NCBI GenBank assembly: GCA_963815185.1 | Contig: CAWFGC010000007.1 | Coordinates: 248,001 to 312,000 of the forward strand | Reading direction: 5' to 3' | Length of the DNA stretch: 64,000 nucleotides | Origin: SHZL01 sp963815185 | GTDB lineage: Bacteria; Pseudomonadota; Gammaproteobacteria; Xanthomonadales; SZUA-36 | The notes under the pieces: model-generated | Database searches by the model: none | Seen by the model: only the letters and a program-made list of their open reading frames with translations | What the model was told of the DNA's origin: nothing | In this document: piece after piece, positions 27,313 to 34,869 of the stretch | How positions within the stretch are numbered: the stretch's first letter is position 1 | Layout of the letters: the number at the start of each line of letters is the position of its first letter | Program-made: the position numbers and the translations under genes

Positions 27313-27420
27313 AATTGGGGTCAGAGTAAAGTGCCAGAGTTGAGTTGGAGCGTTGCTGGTGACCGCTGTACCATCAACTCTGGCACTTTACTCTGACCCC
27401 AATTTCCTGACCCCAATTTC
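27313..27420. repeat. Palindromic element, GGGGTCAGAGTAAA family
   Basis: A perfect 31-base inverted repeat (27313-27343 and 27374-27404) begins AATTGGGGTCAGAGTAAAG and encloses a 30-base loop. A tandem duplication of TGACCCCAATTTCC follows (27394-27420). The GGGGTCAGAGTAAA end is shared with the element at 30670-30742. From memory, such ends are common around REP-associated (IS200-like) tyrosine transposase genes in Proteobacteria; none is present here, so this would be a non-autonomous copy. It lies between the convergent TetR and phasin genes and could also terminate transcription. Confidence 0.85.
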
Positions 27421-27449
27421 CCGGCCTGACCCGTTTTATCGGTGCAAAC

Positions 27450-28028
27450 TCAGCTTGCGGTCTTGGCGGCCGTCTTTTTGGCTACCTTTTTGGCCGTCTT
27501 CTTGGCCGCCTTTTTGGCTGTCTTCTTGGCTACCTTTTTGACCGGCGCCTTGGCTCTGGACCGGCCTACCTTGCCTTCCAGATCAGTGACCTCGCGGGTC
27601 AACTTCTGCACCTTGTCAGCGAGGTTATTGACGTCATCCTTGCTGGGAATTCCCAAACCGGACAGAGCGCGGGCGACGCGGTCTTCGAAAATCTTTTCCA
27701 GTTTGTCCCAGTTATCGGTAGCCTGCTTGCGCACGGCATCCGCCTGTTGCTTCATGGCCTCGACGCGACCTTCCACTTCACCGCGAAAGTCATCCATCGC
27801 ACCTTCAACGTCCTTCCGCGTCTTCTTCTCAACCCGGCTACCCTCGGCAACCAGCTTGTCGAACAACTTGGTACCGTGTTCCAGGATACGGCCGCTTTCG
27901 TGCTGGGCTACACTGAATGCCCCCAGTCCGGCCAGCCAGATTTCACGCGCTGACTCCACGGCTGGTGCCGCGGCATTACGGGAAGCCGGCTTGCTGCGCA
28001 ATTTCTTTTTAAGCACTTTCTTCTTCAT
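27450..28028 (-). CDS. Phasin family protein with histone H1-like lysine/alanine tail (PhaF/PhaI-like)
   Basis: A 192-residue storage-granule surface protein. The phasin domain covers about residues 25-125 (SAREIWLAGLGAFSVAQHESGR, then LFDKLVAEGSRVEKKTRK) and a coiled-coil zipper (VNNLADKVQKLTREVTDLEGKV) follows. The last 35 residues are a tandem AKK(T/A/V) tail like the DNA-binding tail of Pseudomonas PhaF, which links granules to the nucleoid. The start at 28028 is supported by GGAGG seven bases upstream (AAAGGAGGATGTT). Together with the PHA-granule protein and WS/DGAT it indicates carbon storage. Confidence 0.93.
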   Translation of the reverse strand: MKKKVLKKKLRSKPASRNAAAPAVESAREIWLAGLGAFSVAQHESGRILEHGTKLFDKLVAEGSRVEKKTRKDVEGAMDDFRGEVEGRVEAMKQQADAVRKQATDNWDKLEKIFEDRVARALSGLGIPSKDDVNNLADKVQKLTREVTDLEGKVGRSRAKAPVKKVAKKTAKKAAKKTAKKVAKKTAAKTAS

Positions 28029-28118
28029 AACATCCTCCTTTGGATTAAGTGTCATTTCCTGACGATGGCTGTATCCTAAAGAAAAAAATTAGAGCAAACA
28101 CACTAGGAGCAGATCCCT

Positions 28119-28892
28119 TTGGGCACGTGGCACGAATTTCCCTACGACAGCAGCCGCTTTGCCTATGCAGGCAATGATCTGCGGAAAGCCTGGAAACAAA
28201 TGCATGCGGGAGATTGCGAGCCGTTTCCGCAAGACAAACGGCTGCAACAGGCTTGGCGTTGCTTTCATTGCGGCGATTTCTATCAAGCGGTCAAACTGGC
28301 TGACGAATGCGGTATCCGTGGTCATGCCGTGGCAAACAAGGCCACGGGCGTTTATGGGACTTATCTCGAGGATGATGAGAATCGACAAATCCAGTGCTTC
28401 AAGGCGGCCATCAGGCGCGCCGAACAGGCCATCGCGCAACGGGCAGATGATGCCAACAGCCATTACTTCCATGCCTTCAATCTGGGCCGCTATAGCCAAA
28501 GTATTTCAATCATCAAGGCACTGAAACAAGGCATCGGCGGCAAAATTGCAAACAGCTTGCACCGTGCCCTGGAATTGCAGCCCCGGCATGCGGAAGCACA
28601 CACCGCAGTAGGCCTTTATCATGCGGAGATTATCGACAAGGTGGGTAAACTGATCGGCTCGATGACTTACGGGGCCAGCGAACGGGCAGCCATCGAACAT
28701 TTCGAAACCGCACTTGAATTGACCCCCTTGTCTCCCATTGCACACATCGAATACGGCAATGGGCTCTACCTGCTTTACGGTGACAGCAAGCTGGAGCAGG
28801 TAACCGATCTTTATGTCAAAGCGGCAGAAATGGATCCACGCGATGCAATGGAAAAGCTCGATGTGGAATCTGCTCTGGCTGAACTCGAATAA
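28119..28892 (+). CDS. TPR-containing protein of unknown function
   Basis: A 257-residue helical protein. The start is TTG at 28119, with AGGAG nine bases upstream; no ATG start is available nearby. Repeats of TPR type are visible: WRCFHCGDFYQAVKLADECG, IANSLHRALELQPRHAEAHTAVGLYHAE and AAIEHFETALELTPLSPIAHIEYGNGLYLL. No signal peptide. Divergent from phasin with about 90 bases between, so both may share a control region. A role in granule or lipid metabolism is possible only from location. Confidence 0.8.
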   Translation: MGTWHEFPYDSSRFAYAGNDLRKAWKQMHAGDCEPFPQDKRLQQAWRCFHCGDFYQAVKLADECGIRGHAVANKATGVYGTYLEDDENRQIQCFKAAIRRAEQAIAQRADDANSHYFHAFNLGRYSQSISIIKALKQGIGGKIANSLHRALELQPRHAEAHTAVGLYHAEIIDKVGKLIGSMTYGASERAAIEHFETALELTPLSPIAHIEYGNGLYLLYGDSKLEQVTDLYVKAAEMDPRDAMEKLDVESALAELE

Positions 28893-29008
28893 GCGGTCGC
28901 GCTTTCGAAAATTGCCATTAACAGGTAGGATAAAGTTCACGGAAGACTAAAAGGGGTAACCGTTGCAGTCGAGTTCTCGTTTATATACTGGCCCCCAGGG
29001 AAAATAGC

Positions 29009-30658
29009 ATGGATGTAAGAACGGATCACAGAACGCTGGTGGGCCGCATCGTTGAAGTGACGGGATCGCAATTCGTTGCCCAGTTGATCAGCGAGGATGA
29101 CGGATTCGTTCCGGAAATCAAAGTTGGCAAGGATACCGTTCGTGTTGGCCAGGTGGGTTCCTATATGGTGGTCAACCAGGCGGGCATTCGCACGCTGGTC
29201 ATGGTTGAAACCATGTGGCAAGAGCAGGCGGCTGGCGATGAAACGCTGCGCATGCTGCGCTTGAGCCCACTCGGCGAACTGAACCGGAACGATGATTTCA
29301 GCAGAGGGGTTACGCATTATCCGACCATCAATGCAGAACTGCATATCGTTACCGCGGAAACCCTGTCCCGCTTGTTTGCCGAAGTCAATAAAGGCAATTA
29401 CAACGTTGGCAAACTGAGCTCCTTCGAGTCCATAGACGTCTTCTTCGATGCGTCCTCATTTTTTGGCCGCCACGTGGCAATTCTGGGACAGTCCGGTTCG
29501 GGCAAATCATGGTCGGTGACCAGCCTGATCCAATCGGCGCTGAAGGCAATGCCCAATGCGCACATCATTTTGCTCGACCTGCACGGTGAATACGGTTTCA
29601 AGAAAACCGATTTGACTTCGCATTCGGTATTTCCAAAAAATCTGGTGCGCTACATCGACGCCGATGACCTCGAAATCCCATACTGGCTGCTGACGTTTGC
29701 CGATCTGGTCGAACTGCTGATTGACCTGGACGACGAGCACGCGTCGGTGCAGATCGCCTATTTGCGGAATGCGGTTCGGGAATTAAAAGTGGCTGCCAAT
29801 GCACATATGGAATTGGCGCATATTACCGTTGACACGCCAATCTTTTTCTCATTGCCCGAATTGCTCAAACGGTTCAAGGAAGCCAATGAGCAGACCGCCA
29901 GTTTCGGCAAGGAACAGACCGCCCTATATGGCAAATTCGACCAGTTCCTGGTCAAATTGCAAAGCCGGATGAATGACGCCAGACACGATTTCCTCCTCAA
30001 CCCCAAGAAACGCAATAAATCAGAGACCCTGGCTGATCTGATGCGGGATTTTGTCGGCCTGGGAGAACCACGAGCCAAGATTACCGTCATCGACCTCAGC
30101 GCGGTTCCACCCGACCTTCATCCAACCGTGACTTCCCAGATCGGACGGCTGGCTTTTGAATTCAATTATTGGAATCCGCGCTGCCGGGAATTTCCTATTT
30201 TCCTCGTCTGCGAGGAAGCGCACTCCTACATAACGCGTGAGGGTTCGGGGCAGAACCGGCAAACGCGGCGGGCCATGGAACGGATTGCCAAAGCAGGGCG
30301 CAAGTATGGTGTTGGTTTGTGTGTCGTCAGCCAGCGCCCGCACGAGCTCTCTGAAACCGTCATGTCGCAGTGCAGCACTTTCGTCTGCCTGCGCATTTCC
30401 AATCCCGATGACCAGGCCTATGTGCGGGAACTGGTGCCGGATGCGGCACGTGGCATGCTGGATGTGCTGCCATCATTGGCCCGCGGCGAAGCCATTGCAG
30501 TGGGAGAGGCAGTTCCCCTGCCCCTGCGACTGAAGATCACCTTGCCGAATCCACCGCCAAATTCAAGCAACATCGACTATGCCGGTGAATGGACACACGG
30601 GCCTGAAGAAATCAGCGTCGAGGACATGGTCGATCGCTGGCGCAGACAAAAACGCTAA
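29009..30658 (+). CDS. HerA-like ATPase (DUF87 / FtsK-HerA superfamily), stand-alone
   Basis: A 549-residue hexameric-type ATPase. The N-terminal HAS-barrel-like beta region (VGRIVEVTGSQFVAQL) is followed by Walker A GQSGSGKS (160-167), LLDLHGEYG (188-196), Walker B FLVCEEAH (398-405) and the SQRP sensor (441-444). A C-terminal segment with PLPLRLKITLPNPPP follows. HerA translocases normally work with the nuclease NurA, and in defence systems with SIR2, DUF4297 or similar effectors. No nuclease or effector gene is adjacent: the flanks are a TPR gene and repeats. The role is therefore open (DNA repair housekeeping or solitary). Confidence 0.88.
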   Translation: MDVRTDHRTLVGRIVEVTGSQFVAQLISEDDGFVPEIKVGKDTVRVGQVGSYMVVNQAGIRTLVMVETMWQEQAAGDETLRMLRLSPLGELNRNDDFSRGVTHYPTINAELHIVTAETLSRLFAEVNKGNYNVGKLSSFESIDVFFDASSFFGRHVAILGQSGSGKSWSVTSLIQSALKAMPNAHIILLDLHGEYGFKKTDLTSHSVFPKNLVRYIDADDLEIPYWLLTFADLVELLIDLDDEHASVQIAYLRNAVRELKVAANAHMELAHITVDTPIFFSLPELLKRFKEANEQTASFGKEQTALYGKFDQFLVKLQSRMNDARHDFLLNPKKRNKSETLADLMRDFVGLGEPRAKITVIDLSAVPPDLHPTVTSQIGRLAFEFNYWNPRCREFPIFLVCEEAHSYITREGSGQNRQTRRAMERIAKAGRKYGVGLCVVSQRPHELSETVMSQCSTFVCLRISNPDDQAYVRELVPDAARGMLDVLPSLARGEAIAVGEAVPLPLRLKITLPNPPPNSSNIDYAGEWTHGPEEISVEDMVDRWRRQKR

Positions 30659-30669
30659 CTGAGCCACAA

Positions 30670-30742
30670 GGGGTCAGAGTAAAAATTCATCTGGGAGTAG
30701 TCAAAGTCCTCAGAGGTGTCAATTGAATTTTTACTCTGACCC
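30670..30742. repeat. Palindromic element, GGGGTCAGAGTAAA family
   Basis: A perfect 19-base inverted repeat, GGGTCAGAGTAAAAATTCA (30671-30689) with its complement at 30724-30742, around a 34-base loop. It shares the GGGTCAGAGTAAA terminus with 27313-27404, but the inner arms differ, as expected for independent family members. It lies 11 bases after the HerA-like stop codon and could form a terminator-like hairpin. Confidence 0.85.
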
Positions 30743-30775
30743 AATCTCCCGCACCAAAACCTGGCACAAGCCGGT

Positions 30776-30950
30776 CCGGAGCAAGGGGTCTGCTTTCAGG
30801 ACCTTTTGAAACAGGGATGTTTCAAGACGAGCCGCCATGGATGGCTATATAGCGCAGGCAATGGAGGGGGAGCGACTTCGCCACAGGCGAAAAAGTGCCC
30901 CCGGAATGCCGTTAAGCGCGTGCGTCCTGAAAGCAGACCCCTTGGTTCGG
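30776..30950. repeat. Palindromic element, TTTCAGGAC / TGTTTCAAGACGAG family
   Basis: Arms at 30776-30802 and 30924-30950 match at about 24 of 27 positions (AAGGGGTCTGCTTTCAGGAC and complement). The interior begins TTTTGAAACAGGGATGTTTC then AAGACGAG, the same core as the element at 22984-23087 on the opposite strand. A smaller inner hairpin, CGCCACAGGCG, lies near 30880. No coding sequence. Confidence 0.8.
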
Positions 30951-31043
30951 AGCGGCGCCCCGGAAAAGTACTACCGGCAATAGGTAAAAGATTTTGCTGG
31001 AATTCGCACTTAGCGTCTCTGGCCGGCCGGTACAATATTGGGC

Positions 31044-32516
31044 CTAAGGCTCGTCGAGGTCGGCCAGGGCCCGGTTAAGAAAGTCTTCTGCCGTGCGGCT
31101 GCACGGGCGCTCATCCAGGGTCAGCATCATGGCCAGGTGCATCAGCTTGTCCAACTCGGGCCGGAACCGGTTGATGATTCGTGACGGATCCCGCACCAGC
31201 TTATGGTCGACGATGAGGCCGAAAAATACCTGGCCGTTATAACTCAGGATGCTGACGCCCAAACCGACACTTCCCGTTTGCGGTACCCAGAACATCATAT
31301 CCTTGACCTGCCCTCCGGCCAAAAACAATGGCTCACGGGGGCCGGGGACATTGGTCAGCACCGCGCTGGCCTTCTCGCTCAATAATTCAAGGGCTGGTTT
31401 TTGCAGCGTCAAAGGGGCCATACCCAGAGCGGACAACAAACCAAAAGCAACCGTCGCCTGCTTGCTCTGCTTCAATTCGTTCATGCGTTCGTGGATCCGG
31501 TAAACCCGTTCGAGCGGATTGGCGACACCCACCGGCAGCGCAAGAAAAACCAGCCCGAAATGATTGCCCAGTTCCCGCGCATGCTCCAATGGGCGTAAAT
31601 TGACCGGAACGCTGGCCCGGATCTCCAGACTGGATGACAGGGCTTCACCTTCAGCCAGCATATAGCTGCGAAACGCGCCACTGATGGCGGCAATCAAAAC
31701 GTCATTGACCGTGCAGCCCAGCACGGAGCTTAGTGCTTTGACCTCCGCCAGTGGCACCGGATCGGCCCAGGCAACACGTTTGCGCACACCCAGTTTCCCT
31801 TTGAACAGGGTCTTGGGGTCCGCTGGCAGGATCAGGGTACGTCCCAGCTCGCAGGCCAACTCGATAATTTCATTCAGGTAGGCGTTGGCTTTTTCTGGCT
31901 GCTGAATGATTTGCCTGATCTCCTCCAGCAATTTGCCTGCCAGGTGGACGGAAAAATCGACACCTTCGCGCGCTGGTTCGAGTAATCGTTGGAATATCGA
32001 TGACTCACGCGCCCTCGCCTGCTTCCACTGTTCGGAGTCGATGGCAGGATCGCGTAGCTGCGGGGTCGCATCGGTCAGTGTCAGGAACACCTGCACCAGC
32101 GCGATGCCATCCGCATAACAGTGGTGAATGCGTATCACCACCACCGGGCCGTCAATGAAATTCTCGACAAAATGGAATTGCCAAAGCGGCCTTGAATGAT
32201 CCAGCGCAGTGCTGGCCAGGTCGCTGACATACTCTTCCAGCTCTGCCTGATCCGCGCGCCCGGGCAGGGCCACCTTGCGCACGTGACCGCGGATTTCAAA
32301 ATCCTCATCGATTTCCCAGAAGGCACCGGAAGGGGTGACCACCGCTTTTTGTTGAAAACGGCGAAACGCAAGGAATCGCAGCCGCACGGTTTCAACCAGC
32401 CGTTCGTAGGACGCATTTCGATCCAGGCCGACCACGCCGGTGATCATCATCAGATTGGTCGGTTGCTCCATCCGCAACCAGGCGGTATCGACTTTGGAAA
32501 TAGGCTCCCTGTTCAC
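31044..32516 (-). CDS. Wax ester synthase / diacylglycerol acyltransferase (WS/DGAT)
   Basis: Bifunctional acyltransferase of 490 residues that esterifies fatty alcohols or diacylglycerol with acyl-CoA. The N terminus ISKVDTAWLRMEQPTNLMMI is diagnostic of the family. The catalytic HHxxxDG motif appears as HHCYADG (131-137), and NVPGP with the PLFLAGGQV region lies near the C terminus. The start is GTG 32516, whose GTGA overlaps the purF stop by four bases; the longer frame is a purF shadow. The enzyme would use the fatty alcohol made by the reductase at 24385. Coupling to purF is unusual. Confidence 0.93.
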   Translation of the reverse strand: MNREPISKVDTAWLRMEQPTNLMMITGVVGLDRNASYERLVETVRLRFLAFRRFQQKAVVTPSGAFWEIDEDFEIRGHVRKVALPGRADQAELEEYVSDLASTALDHSRPLWQFHFVENFIDGPVVVIRIHHCYADGIALVQVFLTLTDATPQLRDPAIDSEQWKQARARESSIFQRLLEPAREGVDFSVHLAGKLLEEIRQIIQQPEKANAYLNEIIELACELGRTLILPADPKTLFKGKLGVRKRVAWADPVPLAEVKALSSVLGCTVNDVLIAAISGAFRSYMLAEGEALSSSLEIRASVPVNLRPLEHARELGNHFGLVFLALPVGVANPLERVYRIHERMNELKQSKQATVAFGLLSALGMAPLTLQKPALELLSEKASAVLTNVPGPREPLFLAGGQVKDMMFWVPQTGSVGLGVSILSYNGQVFFGLIVDHKLVRDPSRIINRFRPELDKLMHLAMMLTLDERPCSRTAEDFLNRALADLDEP

Positions 32517-34006
32517 ACCAGTTGAACGCCACCATGGGCACGTCGCAGTGCCCGCGCATCGTCGGAACGGAGTGTTTGCAATTTTTCCAGGTAACCCTCG
32601 CCGACTCCGGTAACGTATTCGCCGGAAAAACATGAAGTGTCGAACTGGGCAATTTTTTCATTGCCTTCACGGCATGCGCTCACCAGATCAGAAAGATCCT
32701 GATAAATGAGCCAGTCGGCTCCCAACTCCTGCTGGATCTCCCGTTCGTTGCGTCCGTGCGCGATCAACTCCGAGGTGGCCGGCATGTCGATGCCATAAAT
32801 ATTGGGGAAACGCACCGGCGGCGATGCTGAAGCGAAGTACACTTTGCGGGCGCCGGCTTCTCGCGCCATTTGAATGATTTGCTTGGACGTTGTGCCGCGG
32901 ACAATGGAATCATCGACGATCAGGACATTCTTGCGGCGGAACTCGAGATCGATGGCATTGAGTTTTTGTCTTACCGATTTCCGGCGCTCCGCCTGGCCCG
33001 GCATGATGAAGGTCCGCCCAATATAGCGATTCTTGATAAATCCTTCGCGGTACTTCACATTGAGATCAAAGGCCAATGGAAGTGCCGCGGTACGGCTGGT
33101 GTCGGGCACCGGGATGACGACATCGATATCGTGATCCGGCCATTCTCGCAGGATTTTTCCTGCCAGAGCCTGTCCCATCCGCAGCCTTGCCTTGTATACC
33201 GAAATGTCTTCCAGCATCGAATCGGGACGGGAAAAATAGACATACTCAAAAATACACGGCGTCAATTCCGCCGCGGCCGGGCTCACATGCGTGTGCAATT
33301 TACCGTCGAGTGAGATAAATATGGCCTCTCCCGGGCGCAAATCGCGTTCCAGCGTGAATCCCAGAGCACTGAATGCCACGCTTTCAGAAGCAATTGCATA
33401 TTCTTTGCCGGCGTCCGTCTCGCGCGAGCCCAGTACTGCCGGCCGTATTCCCCAGGGGTCGCGAAAACCCAGAACACCATGACCACAGATCAGGCTGATG
33501 GCGCTGTAAGCGCCGCGGCAGCGCTGGTGCAAGGCATCTACCGCTTTGAACAAATGCTTCGGTTGCAGGCTGACGGGGTTTTGCTGCTGCACTTCATGCG
33601 CCAGCACGTTGAGCAGCACTTCGGAATCTGATCGGGTGTTCAGGTGACGCCTGTCACTGTCAAAAAGCTGTTGGGTCAACTCTTCTGTATTGATCAGGTT
33701 GCCGTTGTGTCCCAGGGCGATGCCATAAGGCGAATTGACATAAAACGGCTGGGCTTCGGAGGAATCGTCCATGCCGGCTGTCGGATAGCGCACATGGCCA
33801 ATGCCAACCTGACCCGTCAAGCGCCGCATGTCCGCCGGCCCGAAGACATCGCGCGCCAGACCGGTCCCCTTGTGCAGCCGGATGCGGGATCCATCCAGTG
33901 TCGCAATGCCGGCGGCATCCTGGCCCCGATGCTGGAGGATGGTCAAGGCATCGTACAAGGAAGAGGCGACAGCACTATGGCCGACGATTCCGATAATTCC
34001 GCACAT
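32513..34006 (-). CDS. purF: Amidophosphoribosyltransferase
   Basis: First step of purine synthesis, PRPP to phosphoribosylamine. The 497-residue protein starts MCGIIGIVG, exposing Cys2 as the N-terminal nucleophile of the class II glutamine amidotransferase domain. LQHRGQDAAGI and GHNGNLIN follow. The PRPP-binding loop VLIVDDSIVRGTTS is in the C-terminal phosphoribosyltransferase domain. It lies 100 bases downstream of cvpA, the standard gammaproteobacterial order. Confidence 0.97.
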   Translation of the reverse strand: MCGIIGIVGHSAVASSLYDALTILQHRGQDAAGIATLDGSRIRLHKGTGLARDVFGPADMRRLTGQVGIGHVRYPTAGMDDSSEAQPFYVNSPYGIALGHNGNLINTEELTQQLFDSDRRHLNTRSDSEVLLNVLAHEVQQQNPVSLQPKHLFKAVDALHQRCRGAYSAISLICGHGVLGFRDPWGIRPAVLGSRETDAGKEYAIASESVAFSALGFTLERDLRPGEAIFISLDGKLHTHVSPAAAELTPCIFEYVYFSRPDSMLEDISVYKARLRMGQALAGKILREWPDHDIDVVIPVPDTSRTAALPLAFDLNVKYREGFIKNRYIGRTFIMPGQAERRKSVRQKLNAIDLEFRRKNVLIVDDSIVRGTTSKQIIQMAREAGARKVYFASASPPVRFPNIYGIDMPATSELIAHGRNEREIQQELGADWLIYQDLSDLVSACREGNEKIAQFDTSCFSGEYVTGVGEGYLEKLQTLRSDDARALRRAHGGVQLV

Positions 34007-34106
34007 ATGATGTAATCCGCCTGTGCAAGGAGATGATACCCGCGGCGAATTCTAACACGCCCGGCCGGGTTGACGGGCAACCTGCATGCTGCATCACGCG
34101 GAAATT

Positions 34107-34688
34107 CTATGAGACTGTCGGTTGAACCGGGCTACTCTGAGGGTTTTGCCCGTCCTTGCCGCCCTTGGGTTCGTTCGGCTTTACAATTTCGGGCTCAAAA
34201 TCAAGGTGCTCCCGCAGGTTTTGCGGCAGCAATGCTGCCGACCAATCCAGCAAGGGCCGCAAACGCTGAATCAGCATCGATTCCTTCCACCACGGATCGG
34301 CTGGGATTGGCGTGAATCCCATAGCCAGTAAAAAAACGACGACAATCGCAAGTCCCCGCGCCGCACCGAAAGCACCGCCAAGCAGCCGGTCGGTGCCGCT
34401 GAGTCCGGTCGACTCCACCAGACGGCCGAGGAGATAGTTCACCAAGCCCCCGATCAACAACACTGCGATGAACAGACCGGTAAAGCCCATAACCGCCCGT
34501 GCCGAAGGCAGCGAGACATGGTCTTCCATCAGCGCCGCCAGGTTACCGCCGTATTGGTAAGCAACGAAAAAGGCCACAGCCCAGATCAGCAGGGACAGCA
34601 CTTCCTTGATGAAGCCCCTGAGGACTCCCACCAACACGGAAATCAGCAGCGTTGCCAGTATGGCGTAATCCGGCCAGATCATGATCAA
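34107..34688 (-). CDS. cvpA: CvpA family membrane protein
   Basis: An inner-membrane protein of about 193 residues required for colicin V production and envelope homeostasis in E. coli. Four TM helices are evident (about 6-27, 32-50, 65-85, 100-122), with VGVLRGFIKEVLSLLIWAVAFFVA characteristic of the family, then GTDRLLGGAFGAARGLAIV. The tail is hydrophilic and proline-rich. Starts at either ATG 34688 or 34682. A palindromic element separates it from the dedD-like gene. Confidence 0.92.
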   Translation of the reverse strand: MIMIWPDYAILATLLISVLVGVLRGFIKEVLSLLIWAVAFFVAYQYGGNLAALMEDHVSLPSARAVMGFTGLFIAVLLIGGLVNYLLGRLVESTGLSGTDRLLGGAFGAARGLAIVVVFLLAMGFTPIPADPWWKESMLIQRLRPLLDWSAALLPQNLREHLDFEPEIVKPNEPKGGKDGQNPQSSPVQPTVS

Positions 34689-34694
34689 GCAGAC

Positions 34695-34869
34695 ACTAGT
34701 GGCCTGTAACAGCCAATACGGGAGTGAAAGGCGAGCCCGGACGAGCCGAGTGCGCGTAGCGAGCCGCGTCGAATAGCTCTCGTACTATGCCTCGCAAGGC
34801 GAGCGACATTGCAATCGGCCGTCGCGATTCAGCAAGACACTACTGTATTGGCTGTTACAGGTCACTAGT
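34695..34869. repeat. Palindromic element, CTAGTGNCCTGTAAC family (long form)
   Basis: A 25-base terminal inverted repeat with one mismatch, 34695-34719 and 34845-34869, starts ACTAGTGGCCTGTAACAGCC. The 125-base interior is GC-rich with further internal complementarity and no coding sequence. Its ends are related to the elements at 22520 and 26587. The right end contains the CTAG that supplies the TAG stop codon of the dedD-like gene, and the left end stops seven bases before the cvpA start codon region. Confidence 0.85.

Larger units (their letters stand above)
30659..31043. other. Intergenic region holding two palindromic elements
   Basis: A 385-base gap between the convergent HerA-like and WS/DGAT genes. 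It consists almost entirely of two palindromic elements of different families placed 33 bases apart, followed by about 90 bases in which I see no gene. Convergent 3' ends are typical safe sites for such insertions. Confidence 0.7.

Noticed and set aside
29009..30658. HerA-based antiphage system
   Set aside because: No effector nuclease, SIR2, DUF4297 or NurA gene lies on either side, so the sequence does not support a defence operon.
22984..30950. CRISPR array or tandem repeat locus
   Set aside because: The repeats are dispersed palindromes with different interiors, not regularly spaced direct repeats, and no cas gene is present.
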